This document shows, one piece after another, positions 54,863-63,966 of a stretch of 64,000 bases of DNA (position 1 is its first letter; each line of letters begins with the position of its first letter). A program made the translations under genes and the position numbers. This DNA comes from Effusibacillus pohliae DSM 22757 (GTDB lineage: Bacteria; Bacillota; Bacilli; Tumebacillales; Effusibacillaceae). Below the pieces are notes generated by a model. The model searched no databases and was not told the DNA's origin. It worked only from the letters and a program-made list of their open reading frames with translations. The stretch spans positions 1 to 64,000 of the forward strand of contig NZ_AQXL01000128.1 in NCBI RefSeq assembly GCF_000376225.1, given 5' to 3'.

Positions 54863-56901
54863 CCGATGTTCACCGTCCCTCCGCTTTTCACTTCAACCGA
54901 TGGTTCCAGTTCATTGTAGGACAGCACCGGCAAGTCGGGCAGCACCCGTTCCACCAGCCGCCGGAAATGCATGCGGACATTCGGCGATGTCAGGACGATC
55001 GGCGTGTTGCCGGTTGCAGTCAAGTATTGAATTTGCTCGTTTAGCGATTGGTAGATTTTCTGCGATACGCTCGGATCCAGAACCAGATAGGAACCGTGTT
55101 CCGAGTGCTGGATGTGGTCGAGAATCAGCTTTTCCACCGACGGCGACAGGCTGATGACCGTCAACGGCTGACCGGGCGTCCGGTATTGGTGCGTGATCTG
55201 CCTTGCGAGAGCAGCCCTGACATACTCGGTCAGCAAATCGGGATCTTTCGTGTACGACGCCGCATCCGCCATCGTCTCGAGGATGGTGACCAGGTCGCGG
55301 ATCGAGACTTTTTCCCGCAACAGGTTGGCCAGCACTTTTTGGATGTCGCCGATCGCAAAAACGTTCGGCACCACCTCTTCCACCAGCGCCGGATAATTGT
55401 TTTTCAGCGAATCGATCAGTTGCTTCGTCTCCTGGCGTCCCAACAACTCATGCGCATGCCGCTTCAGCACTTCCGTCAGGTGAGTTGCCACCACCGACGC
55501 CGGATCGACCACCGTATAGCCGGACATTTCCGCGATTTCCCTCACCTCGTCGGTGATCCACAAAGCGGGCAAGCCGAACGCCGGTTCTTTCGTTTCGATG
55601 CCGAACACATTCGGATCGTCGATCCCCGGACTCATCGCCAGATAATGATCGAGCAAAAGCTCCCCTTTCGCCACTTCGTTGCCTTTGATTTTGATGACAT
55701 ATTCGTTCGGGCGAAGCTGGATGTTGTCGCGAATCCGGATCACCGGGATGACGACGCCGAGCTCCAGTGCCAGTTGCCGGCGGATCATGATCACCCGGTC
55801 GAGCAGATCGCCGCCCTGGTTCGCGTCGGCCAGCGGAATCAGCGCATAGCCGAATTCGAATTCGATCGGATCGACGTGCGTCAAGTTGACGACACTTTCC
55901 GGACTCCGCACTTCCGCCTGCTCCGCTTCCGCCACCTGCTCCTGCCGCTTGTTCTCCTCCGCCGTCTTCGTCTGTTGGATGCGGTATCCGCCAAAAGCCA
56001 CCAACACGGCAATCGGCAAGGTCGTCAGCGGACTGATCGGCGTAAGCAATCCCAACAATACAAGCAGGCCGGCAACCACGTACAGCATTTTCGGATAGGC
56101 CAGCATCTGCCGCATCACGTCCTGGCTCAGATTGCTGTCCGATGCAGCCCGGGTAACGACCAGACCGGTGGCTGTCGAAATCAGCAGGGCGGGAATTTGC
56201 GACACCAGACCGTCCCCAACCGACAGCAGGGTGTAGTGCTGCATCACCTGCGTAAAGTCCATTCCTTTGTTGTTCATTGTCATCCCGATCACAAAACCGC
56301 CGATGATGTTGATGATGACGATGATGATCGAAGCGATCGCGTCCCCTTTGACAAACTTGCTGGCCCCGTCCATCGCTCCGTAAAAATCGGCTTCCCGCTC
56401 GATCGTCTGCCGCCGCTCGCGGGCCTCTTTTTCCGTGATCAGGCCGGAGTTCAGGTCAGCGTCGATGCTGATCTGTTTGCCCGGCATCGCATCGAGCGTA
56501 AACCGGGCTGCCACCTCCGCCACCCGCTCGGCGCCTTTCGTAATCACGATAAATTGAATGACAACCAGAATCAAAAATACGATAAAGCCGACAACCGCAT
56601 TGCCCCCGATCACAAAATCGCCGAACGTGTGGATCACATTGCCCGCTTCCCCGCGGCTGAGGATCAGGCGGGTGGACGATACGTTGAGCCCCAGCCGGAA
56701 CAGGGTGGTGATCAGCAAAAGCGACGGAAACACGGCAAACTGCAGCGGCTCCTTCGTATTCATCGCCACCAGCAAAATGGTCAGGGACAGGCTGAGGTTG
56801 ATGATCAGCAGAAAATCGAGCAGCCATGTCGGCAGCGGAATCACCAGCATCACGACGATTCCCAGAATCCCCAGGATCACTCCCAGATCGGACGGTCTCA
56901 T
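54859..56901 (-). CDS. flhA: Flagellar export gate protein FlhA
   Basis: FlhA (680 residues) is the nonameric export gate and proton-linked component. About eight membrane helices occupy the first 320 residues, including the conserved cytoplasmic FHIPEP region (K-Q-I-S-I-D-A-D-L-N-S-G near 145-156); the cytosolic domain that binds substrates and FliJ spans the rest. Start RBS AGGAAAGGAGGG. It follows flhB by 30 bases. No truncation. Confidence 0.97.
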   Translation of the reverse strand: MRPSDLGVILGILGIVVMLVIPLPTWLLDFLLIINLSLSLTILLVAMNTKEPLQFAVFPSLLLITTLFRLGLNVSSTRLILSRGEAGNVIHTFGDFVIGGNAVVGFIVFLILVVIQFIVITKGAERVAEVAARFTLDAMPGKQISIDADLNSGLITEKEARERRQTIEREADFYGAMDGASKFVKGDAIASIIIVIINIIGGFVIGMTMNNKGMDFTQVMQHYTLLSVGDGLVSQIPALLISTATGLVVTRAASDSNLSQDVMRQMLAYPKMLYVVAGLLVLLGLLTPISPLTTLPIAVLVAFGGYRIQQTKTAEENKRQEQVAEAEQAEVRSPESVVNLTHVDPIEFEFGYALIPLADANQGGDLLDRVIMIRRQLALELGVVIPVIRIRDNIQLRPNEYVIKIKGNEVAKGELLLDHYLAMSPGIDDPNVFGIETKEPAFGLPALWITDEVREIAEMSGYTVVDPASVVATHLTEVLKRHAHELLGRQETKQLIDSLKNNYPALVEEVVPNVFAIGDIQKVLANLLREKVSIRDLVTILETMADAASYTKDPDLLTEYVRAALARQITHQYRTPGQPLTVISLSPSVEKLILDHIQHSEHGSYLVLDPSVSQKIYQSLNEQIQYLTATGNTPIVLTSPNVRMHFRRLVERVLPDLPVLSYNELEPSVEVKSGGTVNIG

Positions 56902-56931
56902 CCGATTTTCCCTCCTTTCCTGCGTCGGTCG

Positions 56932-58008
56932 TTAAACCTTTCGCTTCAATCGGTACACGTATGCCAGCACTTCGGCCACCGCCTGAAACAACTCTTGCGG
57001 AATCATTTCGCCAATCTCGACCGTTTTGTAGAGCGTCTGCGCAAGCGGCTTGTTCTCCACCAGCGTGACGCCGTTTTCCCGCGCCACCTGTTTGATCCGC
57101 TGTGCCAGTTCATCGGTTCCCTTGGCCAGCACGACCGGCGCTTCCATTCGCTCTCCGTCATATTGAATCGCCACGGCAAAATGGGTCGGGTTGGTGATCA
57201 CTACATCCGCTTTCGGCACGTCATGCATCATCCGCCGCATCGCCAGCGCCCGCTGCCGCTCCTTGATTTTGCTTTTGATCGTCGGGTTCCCCTCCGTCTT
57301 TTTGAACTCCTCTTTCAGTTCCTGCTTGCTCATGCGCAAACTGCGCTCGTGCTCATAGCGCTGATAGAGATAGTCAAAAACGGCCAGCACCAACAGCAGA
57401 AAAGCGCACTTCCAGAGAACCGCAAACATCATATCGCCGACCACAGCCAGGATGCCGCGGATGTCCATGCGGGTCAGGTTGGACAGCTGGCCAATTTCTC
57501 CGGCGATCGTGCCATACGCCAGATAGCCGATCAATCCGACTTTCAGCAGGGACTTCAGCAGCTCGATCAGACTGCGCTGCGAAAAAATCCGTTGCAGCCC
57601 TTGCAGAGGGTTCAATTTTTCGAGCTTGGGGGTGATCGGCTCGAGTGTGAAGACTCCCCCGACCTGCAGGAAAACCGCCAGGAACCCGACCGCAAACACA
57701 ACGCCGAGGATCGGCAGCGCCAGGCGGGCAGTCATCAGCAAGCTGTCGAGAAACAGTTGATGTGCATTGCCCTCCGTCAAAGAGAAAAAAAGATTGGTTG
57801 TAAAACTGGTTTTCAAGTAGCCCAGCAAATTGTCTATGTAAAATCCGCCCATCAGTTTCAGGGCAAGGATCGAACCGAGCAAAATCAAGGCGGACGACAG
57901 CTCGGGGCTTTTCGGAATCTGCCCCTTTTTTCTTGCCTCCTGCAGTTTGCGGGGCGTCGGTTTTTCCGTTTTTTCGCCGGCAAATTGTTGCAGATTCCAG
58001 CGGATCAT
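56932..58008 (-). CDS. flhB: Flagellar export switch protein FlhB
   Basis: FlhB (358 residues) switches export from hook to filament substrates. Four membrane helices lie between about 25 and 210; the autocleavage motif N-P-T-H near 269-272 is intact, in V-I-T-N-P-T-H-F-A-V-A. Cytoplasmic N-terminus is basic (K-T-E-K-P-T-P-R-K-L). It overlaps the fliR stop as ATGA. Confidence 0.97.
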   Translation of the reverse strand: MIRWNLQQFAGEKTEKPTPRKLQEARKKGQIPKSPELSSALILLGSILALKLMGGFYIDNLLGYLKTSFTTNLFFSLTEGNAHQLFLDSLLMTARLALPILGVVFAVGFLAVFLQVGGVFTLEPITPKLEKLNPLQGLQRIFSQRSLIELLKSLLKVGLIGYLAYGTIAGEIGQLSNLTRMDIRGILAVVGDMMFAVLWKCAFLLLVLAVFDYLYQRYEHERSLRMSKQELKEEFKKTEGNPTIKSKIKERQRALAMRRMMHDVPKADVVITNPTHFAVAIQYDGERMEAPVVLAKGTDELAQRIKQVARENGVTLVENKPLAQTLYKTVEIGEMIPQELFQAVAEVLAYVYRLKRKV

Positions 58009-58796
58009 AGGCGCCCCCCAAGCAGTTGCAGAAGCGAATCGACCTGCCGGAACAGCAGATGGAACAGATCTTGCAAAAAATACGCCAGCACGGGCATCAC
58101 CAGGATCATCATCAGCAGTCCGAGCAGGATTTTGACCGGCAAACCGACGAAAAAAATGTTCATCTGCGGAACGGTTCGCGCCATGATGGCAAACCCGACA
58201 TCAGTCAGGAACAGGGCGCCCACCACCGGCATGCTGATTTTCACCGCCAGCAGAAACATCACCGCGAACGCCTTGAACAGCAGTTCCAACAATCCTTCCG
58301 ACAGGGGAAACGATCCCGGCCGCAGGAACTGAAAGCTCTGCAAGACGGCGGTGAGCAGACCGAAGTGGCCGTCCATCCCGAGGAACAGCAAAATCGTCAG
58401 CAGGTTTTTGAAACTGCCGAGAATCGGAATGTGAAACCCGGTTTGCGGATCGATCACGTTGACGATCGAAAAACCGATTTGCATGTCGATGAACTGACCG
58501 GCCAACTGGGCTGCGGAAAAAATCAGGACGCACACATACCCGATCACGAGCCCCACCGCCGCCTCTTTCACCACCGCCGCCAGCAGCAACAACGGACTCG
58601 CCAGCAATCCGGTCTGCGCTTGCATGCCAGGGACGGAAGACCATGCGATCAGGCTGACGAAAAACGCCAGGCCGATTTTAAAATGAGCCGGCACGCCGCG
58701 CACCCCGAAGATCGGAGCGACCATCAGCATGCTGGCGACACGCACCAGAATCAGCAGAAACGTGCCCAGTTGCCCGCCGAGGATGTCGAAACTCAC
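58005..58796 (-). CDS. fliR: Flagellar export channel protein FliR
   Basis: FliR (263 residues, about six membrane helices) forms the export channel with FliP and FliQ. Conserved E-A-A-V-G-L-V-I-G and Q-L-A-G-Q-F-I-D-M-Q are present near 80-105. Start is GTG preceded by GGAGGTACAG. It is followed by flhB with a four-base overlap and preceded by fliQ at 12 bases. Confidence 0.96.
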   Translation of the reverse strand: MSFDILGGQLGTFLLILVRVASMLMVAPIFGVRGVPAHFKIGLAFFVSLIAWSSVPGMQAQTGLLASPLLLLAAVVKEAAVGLVIGYVCVLIFSAAQLAGQFIDMQIGFSIVNVIDPQTGFHIPILGSFKNLLTILLFLGMDGHFGLLTAVLQSFQFLRPGSFPLSEGLLELLFKAFAVMFLLAVKISMPVVGALFLTDVGFAIMARTVPQMNIFFVGLPVKILLGLLMMILVMPVLAYFLQDLFHLLFRQVDSLLQLLGGRL

Positions 58797-58808
58797 CTGT
58801 ACCTCCGC

Positions 58809-59078
58809 CTATCGCACAAATTGCATCAGATTGCCCAAGATTCCGTTTGTGAAATCGAGCAGCACCGACAGCATCCAAGGGCCGAAGACGGCAAGCGCGA
58901 TCGCCACCGCAAGGATTTTCGGGATGAACGACAACGACTGTTCCTGCACCTGCGTGGTCGCTTGCAGCACGCTGACCACCAGGCCGACCACCAGCCCCAG
59001 CAGCAGGATCGGTGCGGAAATCTTGACCGTCACCCAGAGTGCCTGTTGCCCCAGTTGAATCACAAAATCGGTTCCCAT
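58809..59078 (-). CDS. fliQ: Flagellar export channel protein FliQ
   Basis: FliQ (89 residues) has two membrane helices with the usual P-I-L-L-L-G-L-V-V-G-L-V-V-S and F-x-P-K-I-L-A motifs. RBS GGAGGAGGG lies immediately beside the palindromic repeat at 59096-59150, whose arm ends in a G run next to the ribosome binding site. It is between fliP and fliR. Confidence 0.96.
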   Translation of the reverse strand: MGTDFVIQLGQQALWVTVKISAPILLLGLVVGLVVSVLQATTQVQEQSLSFIPKILAVAIALAVFGPWMLSVLLDFTNGILGNLMQFVR

Positions 59079-59095
59079 CGGTCAGCCCTCCTCCC

Positions 59096-59150
59096 CCCCA
59101 TCAAAGTGACGCCAAGCTCCGAAGCTTTCTCCGAACACTTTGATGGGACC
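59096..59150. repeat. Palindromic repeat, copy B
   Basis: CCCATCAAAGTG and CACTTTGATGGG are perfect 12-base inverted arms around GACGCCAAGCTCCGAAGC and TTTCTCCGAA. Copy A at 45395 differs at only a few positions. It sits in the fliP-fliQ gap, in an operon where such gaps are normally very short, and abuts the fliQ ribosome binding site. Confidence 0.85.
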
Positions 59151-59171
59151 GCATACAACCTGGTTTGCACT

Positions 59172-59924
59172 TTATTGATAACCCTGCAGCAGCGATTTCA
59201 CGATCAGGTACCAGCCGTCGACCATCACAAACAGCAGAATCTTGAACGGCAGCGAGATCATGACAGGCGGCAACATCATCATTCCCATCGACATCAGCGT
59301 CGTCGAGACCACCAAATCGATGATGAGAAAAGGAATGAAAATCATGAATCCGATCTGAAAGGCGGTCTTCAGTTCGCTGATCGCATAGGCCGGCACCAAG
59401 GTGGACAGGGGAATCTCTTCAACCGTTTTCGGAATCGGGCTTTTGCGGTATTCAAGAAACAGCATCAGATCCTTTTCCCGCGTATGTTTCGCCATAAAAT
59501 GCTTGAACGGGATCGCCGCCTGTTCCATCGCCTGTGCCTGCGAAAGCTGGCCTGCCAGATACGGCTGCAGCGCTTTTTCATTGACTTCCGACAAGGTGGG
59601 GGTCATCACGAACAACGTCATGAACAATGCCAGACCGATCAATACCTGGTTCGGTGGCATCTGCTGGATCGACAGGGCGTTCCGAACGAATGAGAGCACC
59701 ACGACGATCCGGGTAAAACAGGTCATCAAAATCAGAATCGCCGGCGCCAGCGACAATACGGTCAACAGCAGCAGGATCTGCACGCTGGTCGCCACATTTT
59801 GCGGGTTGTTCGAAGTCGTCACATTGACATCGATGCCGGGAATCCCAATCCCTTCGGCGTGCACCGTGCCCGTGTGCGCCAGCCACACAACGATTGCAAG
59901 CAAAACCAGAATCTTTTTTGTCAT
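59172..59924 (-). CDS. fliP: Flagellar export channel protein FliP
   Basis: FliP (250 residues) forms the core of the export channel. It has a cleavable N-terminal signal (first about 23 residues, ending V-H-A), T-C-F-T-R-I-V-V-V-L-S-F near 65-76, P-P-N-Q-V-L-I-G-L and the conserved membrane helices at the C-terminus. It overlaps fliO by four bases. Intact. Confidence 0.96.
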   Translation of the reverse strand: MTKKILVLLAIVVWLAHTGTVHAEGIGIPGIDVNVTTSNNPQNVATSVQILLLLTVLSLAPAILILMTCFTRIVVVLSFVRNALSIQQMPPNQVLIGLALFMTLFVMTPTLSEVNEKALQPYLAGQLSQAQAMEQAAIPFKHFMAKHTREKDLMLFLEYRKSPIPKTVEEIPLSTLVPAYAISELKTAFQIGFMIFIPFLIIDLVVSTTLMSMGMMMLPPVMISLPFKILLFVMVDGWYLIVKSLLQGYQ

Positions 59925-60493
59925 CGCTGATCAGAGTCCCATTTCCGAAACTTTTTCCGCTGCTCTTTGAATTGCCGCAGTTTCGATTGCAGTATTTCCT
60001 GAAACGACGGAGCTTGCATCGGTTCGCCCGGGTCCGATTTTCGTTGCGGCAGCCGCCAGTTCGCCAGCCAAGCGGGAAAATCGGGTCCTGCCGACGCGCT
60101 CGCCTGGTTTTTGATGCGATCCGCCACCCCCTGGTCGGTAATCACATCCAGCAACGTTACGTCCTCTCCCACCCCGACCACATAAATCCGATCTTCCAGC
60201 GCCACCAGGTAAATCGTCCGGTTCGCGGCCAGCGGGTGCACGGCGACGGTCCGCAGCAGCGAATGCGAACGTCCCGCCCGCGTGTTCCGCGCCAAAAATC
60301 TGATCAGCAGGTAGATCACCCCGGCCACCACCCCCAAGACCACCAGCAGTTCGACCATGCCCAGCAGCAGCGACCAATCGCTCTGCCCGCCTGCCGGGGG
60401 AGGCTGCGTTCCGCTTCCTTGGCCGCCCCGTTTGATCATGTCTTCCACGCTTTCGCCAAGCGCCAGAGTGCCCACCGGTCCTGCCTCCTTCAA
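59921..60493 (-). CDS. fliO: Flagellar biosynthetic protein FliO/FliZ
   Basis: FliO (190 residues) is a single-pass membrane protein assisting FliP assembly. The membrane helix is at about 45-65 (V-E-L-L-V-V-L-G-V-V-A-G-V-I-Y-L-L-I-R-F), followed by the SHK-like FliO domain (L-L-R-T-V-A-V-H-P-L, I-Y-L-V-A-L-E-D) and a basic C-tail. An N-terminal extension of about 40 residues is hydrophilic. It lies between cheY and fliP, as in B. subtilis. Confidence 0.9.
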   Translation of the reverse strand: MKEAGPVGTLALGESVEDMIKRGGQGSGTQPPPAGGQSDWSLLLGMVELLVVLGVVAGVIYLLIRFLARNTRAGRSHSLLRTVAVHPLAANRTIYLVALEDRIYVVGVGEDVTLLDVITDQGVADRIKNQASASAGPDFPAWLANWRLPQRKSDPGEPMQAPSFQEILQSKLRQFKEQRKKFRKWDSDQR

Positions 60494-60496
60494 CGT

Positions 60497-60859
60497 CTAT
60501 CCCACGATCTTTTTGATCGCTTCCAGCACGCGGTCCGCTTGGAATGGCTTGACGATAAAATCTTTCGCGCCCGCCTGAATCGCATCGATCACCATCGCCT
60601 GCTGGCCCATGGCCGAACACATGATCACTTTCGCGTTCGGATCGTGCTGTCGAATTTGCTTCAAGGCGGCGATGCCGTCCATCTCCGGCATGGTGATGTC
60701 GAGCGTCACCAGATCGGGGTTCAGCTCTTTGTACTTGACGACCGCTTCCTTCCCGTCCTGCGCTTCTCCCACGACCTCATACCCGTTTTTGGTGAGAATT
60801 TCTTTGATCATCATCCGCATGAAGGCTGCATCATCCACGATCAAAATGCGTTTTGCCAT
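60497..60859 (-). CDS. cheY: Chemotaxis response regulator CheY
   Basis: CheY (120 residues) is a single receiver domain: Asp9, Asp10, phosphoacceptor Asp54 (T-L-D-I-T-M-P), Thr (C-S-A-M-G) and Lys (K-P-F-Q-A) are in place. It binds FliM/FliY at the switch. It sits between fliY and fliO, its normal place in Bacillus. Confidence 0.97.
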   Translation of the reverse strand: MAKRILIVDDAAFMRMMIKEILTKNGYEVVGEAQDGKEAVVKYKELNPDLVTLDITMPEMDGIAALKQIRQHDPNAKVIMCSAMGQQAMVIDAIQAGAKDFIVKPFQADRVLEAIKKIVG

Positions 60860-60879
60860 GTCGAGTCCCCCTGTCCTGA

Positions 60880-62283
60880 TTATTGCAGTTTGGAAATTCG
60901 TTCCGCAGGCGTGAGAATATCGGTCACACGCACCCCGAAGTTTTCGTCGATAACCACCACTTCACCCTTGGCGATCAACTTGTTGTTGACCAGAATATCG
61001 ACCGGTTCGCCCGCCAGCTTGTCCAGTTCGAGAATCGATCCCGGTCCCAGTTCGAGGATTTCCCGGATCTGTTTGCGCGTTCTGCCCAATTCCACCGTCA
61101 CCTGCAGCGGGACATCGAGCAGCAGGTTCAAATTCCCGCTGCCGATCACATTCGGCTCGACCGGATCAAAAGCAGCAAACTGGACAGGTTGCACATTCAC
61201 GGTCGGCGCCTCGTGCTGGCGTCCGCCAGGCGGGTAAGCCGATGCCGTGGATCGTGCCCCGCTTCCGTAAGCGGGCGAATAGCCTGTCGCTCCGTGCAGA
61301 GCACGATCCTGCACTGCCCCATGTACCGGGTTATCTCCCGGTCCGTATCCGGAGTGATACCCTGCGGCTCCGTGGAAGACGGGATCTGTCACGGCTCGAT
61401 GCGCAAGCGGATCTCCTGCCGGCGGGATCGCCCCCGGGTGAGGCGGCTGCGAAACCGATAGAGGGGAAGCCGCCTGTTGGTATGAAACGGAACCGGAAGT
61501 GAATGATGGCTGCGGTGCGGCAGCCATTGGTTCCGGCGCCTGCATCGCCGGTTGCGGCGTTGCAACTGGCGCTTCCTGAGCAGCAGTTGCGGCCGCTTCT
61601 GCCGGTTCGTCGTTTCCCGTCAATTTCGCCAGCATCGTTTTGGCAAAGCTGATGGGCACCAGATTCATGATTTGCGAGTCGATCAGATCGCCCACCAACA
61701 GCCGGAAAGCGATTTTTACCAACACCTCGTCAGTTGGAAACAGAGCGTTCGCATGCTGCCGGTCCAGTGTGAAAATGTCGACCGAAGGCGGCGTGATGTT
61801 CACCACCATATTGAAAATCGTCGACATCGACGTGGCGGCCGATCCCATCATCTGGTTCATCGCCTCAGCCACCGCGCTCATATGCAGTTCGTTCAATTCA
61901 CCTGGCTCGACGCGGCCGTCCCCGCCAAGCATCAGATCGGCGATCACCTGGGCGTCTCCCGTGCGGATGGCCAGCACATTCGACCCGACGAATCCGTCCG
62001 TGTAGTCCACTTTAATCACCACGTGCGGAATCGGCAGATCGTTCTGCAGCTGTTCGCGGTCGATCACCGACACTGCGGGCGTGGTGATCTCCACTTTTTG
62101 CCTGAGCAAGGTGGACAAAGCGGTGGCGGCAGTGCCGAACGAAATGTTGCCGATCTCGCCCAACGCGTCTTTTTCAAAATCGCTCAACAAATCCGTGGGC
62201 TTTGGCTGCTGCGGGCCGCCCGCTTCCGCCTGCCGCAGCAATGCGTCAATTTCTTCTTGTGATAGGAAGTCGTTACCTGTCAC
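60880..62283 (-). CDS. fliY: Flagellar switch phosphatase FliY with expanded linker
   Basis: FliY combines a FliM-like N-terminal CheY-P-binding segment (F-L-S-Q-E-E-I-D-A-L), a CheC-like phosphatase domain with two half-sites (L-G-E-I-G-N near 41-46 and A-E-A-M-N near 139-143) and a C-terminal FliN/SPOA domain (about 380-467). Between them lies an Ala/Pro/Gly/Tyr-rich linker of about 150 residues with a repeated 17-residue pattern, making the protein 467 residues instead of roughly 380. Start is GTG after GAGGGAAG, overlapping the end of fliM by 11 bases. Confidence 0.95.
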   Translation of the reverse strand: MTGNDFLSQEEIDALLRQAEAGGPQQPKPTDLLSDFEKDALGEIGNISFGTAATALSTLLRQKVEITTPAVSVIDREQLQNDLPIPHVVIKVDYTDGFVGSNVLAIRTGDAQVIADLMLGGDGRVEPGELNELHMSAVAEAMNQMMGSAATSMSTIFNMVVNITPPSVDIFTLDRQHANALFPTDEVLVKIAFRLLVGDLIDSQIMNLVPISFAKTMLAKLTGNDEPAEAAATAAQEAPVATPQPAMQAPEPMAAAPQPSFTSGSVSYQQAASPLSVSQPPHPGAIPPAGDPLAHRAVTDPVFHGAAGYHSGYGPGDNPVHGAVQDRALHGATGYSPAYGSGARSTASAYPPGGRQHEAPTVNVQPVQFAAFDPVEPNVIGSGNLNLLLDVPLQVTVELGRTRKQIREILELGPGSILELDKLAGEPVDILVNNKLIAKGEVVVIDENFGVRVTDILTPAERISKLQ

Positions 62284-63271
62284 CTTCCCTCACCCCTTCC
62301 TCCAGAACTTCCGTGACTTGGACGGCAATCCGGCCGCGGCTGGTGCCCGGCTGGCCGAGATATTTTGGGGAATTGCCGATTTTGATCTGGACATTCTGAT
62401 CGATCGCTTGATCCAGTTTGATCACATCCCCGACCGCCAATTGCAAAAATTCGCCGACACTGATCGTGGACGACCCCAGTTCGACTGTAATCGGCAAAAA
62501 CGCTTTTTGCAGCGTCTTCCGAATCACTTCCGCATCTTCGGACTTGTCGCGCGTTTTTTTCGGGTGCATCCAATAGTGGGCGGACAATTTCGGCATGATC
62601 GGCTCCAACACCACATGCGGCATGCACACGTTGATCATGCCGGTCGTCTCGCCGATTTTCGAACTCAGGGAGACGACCGCCACTGTCTCATTGGGAGACA
62701 CCAGCTGCATAAACTGCGGATTCACTTCCAGCATCTCCAGTTCCGGCGCCAAATCGGCCACGCCCTTCCATGCCTCGCCGAGATATTCGAGCGACCTGCC
62801 GAAGATGCGCACCATCACCCTCGTTTCGATCTCCGTCAGGTTGCGGTCTTTTTCCTGCCCGACGCCCGGTCCGCCGAGCAGCCGGTCCAACATCGCGTAG
62901 GCGACGTTCGGATTGACTTCCATTACGAACTTTCCGTTCAGCGGATGCACCCCAAACACGTTGAGAATCGTCACTTTCGGGATGGAACGGATAAATTCCT
63001 CATACGGCAACTGCTCGACCGACACCACCTGGATCTGCACGTAGGTGCGCAGTTGCGCGGAAAAATAACTGGTGAGCAAGCGTGAAAAATTTTCAAAGAT
63101 GCGGGTGAGGCTGCGGATCTGATCCTTCGAGAAACGCATCGCCCGTTTGAAGTCGTAATTGCGGATCTTGCGTTCCGTTTCACCCTGACGGATCTCCTCG
63201 GCCGACAACTCACCGGATGACAAGGCGGATAACAAGGCGTCTATTTCACTTTGCGACAATACTTCCGCCAT
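62273..63271 (-). CDS. fliM: Flagellar motor switch protein FliM
   Basis: FliM (332 residues, same length as B. subtilis) has the N-terminal CheY-P-binding peptide (L-S-Q-S-E-I-D-A-L-L), middle domain with G-G-P-G motif (L-L-G-G-P-G near 132-137) and C-terminal SPOA domain. The longer frame begins three codons earlier in the ribosome binding site; ATG at 63271 follows GGGGGTGACG. It lies between fliL and fliY. Confidence 0.97.
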   Translation of the reverse strand: MAEVLSQSEIDALLSALSSGELSAEEIRQGETERKIRNYDFKRAMRFSKDQIRSLTRIFENFSRLLTSYFSAQLRTYVQIQVVSVEQLPYEEFIRSIPKVTILNVFGVHPLNGKFVMEVNPNVAYAMLDRLLGGPGVGQEKDRNLTEIETRVMVRIFGRSLEYLGEAWKGVADLAPELEMLEVNPQFMQLVSPNETVAVVSLSSKIGETTGMINVCMPHVVLEPIMPKLSAHYWMHPKKTRDKSEDAEVIRKTLQKAFLPITVELGSSTISVGEFLQLAVGDVIKLDQAIDQNVQIKIGNSPKYLGQPGTSRGRIAVQVTEVLEEGVREGDR

Positions 63272-63307
63272 GCGCGTCACCCCCTTTGTCCGATCTGTAC
63301 GTGCGGA

Positions 63308-63748
63308 TCACTGAATCACAATATCGGTGATGTAGACGTCGACCACTTTGCCGGTTTGCAGGTATTTGTTGACACCGTCCTTGATTTTTTGCCGCAATTG
63401 CCGGTAGTCCCTGTCATTTTGAATGTCGACGTGAGTGGTGGAATGCAGGATTTGATTGATCGTGTCTTTCACTTGCAGCTTGCGCAATCCCAGTTCTTCT
63501 ACCGTTTTGCGGGAATCGGTTTGCAGTGTCATACCGATCTGGATCAGACTGGAGCCGGACAGGTTGGTGGTCATCTTGTCGACGGCAAATTGCCGCTCCG
63601 CCAGTTCCTGTGCCGTAGGCGGCTTGGGAGCTTTCGCCGCTGCCTCCCTGTCCCCGAGATATTGCCAGCCTACCAGCGCGACGACGGCCAAAAGCGCGAT
63701 TGATACCATGATGATCAATGCCATGTTGAACAGTTTGTTTCGAAACAT
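63308..63748 (-). CDS. fliL: Flagellar basal body protein FliL
   Basis: FliL (146 residues) is a membrane protein near the stator that aids motor function. One N-terminal helix (about 7-27, M-A-L-I-I-M-V-S-I-A-L-L-A-V-V-A-L) is followed by the conserved periplasmic domain (T-N-L-S-G-S-S-L-I-Q-I-G-M-T-L, R-x-K-I-K-D-G-V-N-K-Y-L). A GTG four codons earlier lies in the ribosome binding site GGGGTG, so the ATG is preferred. Follows flbD. Confidence 0.93.
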   Translation of the reverse strand: MFRNKLFNMALIIMVSIALLAVVALVGWQYLGDREAAAKAPKPPTAQELAERQFAVDKMTTNLSGSSLIQIGMTLQTDSRKTVEELGLRKLQVKDTINQILHSTTHVDIQNDRDYRQLRQKIKDGVNKYLQTGKVVDVYITDIVIQ

Positions 63749-63753
63749 CTGGT

Positions 63754-63966
63754 TCACCCCGTATGCGGACGCTCTTGCCGGCCGATCAAGCCGATCGTTT
63801 TGTAATAACCGGTGATCCGATCCGCCACTTCCTCAACCGATTCCTTCACCACAATCTTTTTGTTGGTCACCAACGTGATCACCGTATCCGGCGTCGCTTC
63901 CACCGTTTCCACCAACGTGGCGTTCAGCATCAGCTCCGAACCGTTAAAGCGGGTGACTCTGATCAT
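63754..63966 (-). CDS. FlbD/SwrD-family flagellar protein
   Basis: This 70-residue protein matches the FlbD family (SwrD, YlzI in B. subtilis), identified by the N-terminal I-R-V-T-R-F-N-G-S-E-L and the E-A-T-P-D-T-V-I-T-L region with K-K-I-V-V-K-E-S. B. subtilis SwrD raises motor torque. It is located just upstream of fliL. The start ATG overlaps a TGA of a frame entering from the window edge as ATGA, the pattern of a coupled upstream gene (probably a hook protein gene by synteny). Confidence 0.9.
   Translation of the reverse strand: MIRVTRFNGSELMLNATLVETVEATPDTVITLVTNKKIVVKESVEEVADRITGYYKTIGLIGRQERPHTG

Noticed and set aside
55048-58332. Plus-strand open frame of over 1,000 codons opposite flhA, flhB and fliR
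   Set aside because: Antisense to three confirmed genes, very rich in His, Arg and Gln, as expected from reverse-complement reading of membrane protein genes; no start signal.
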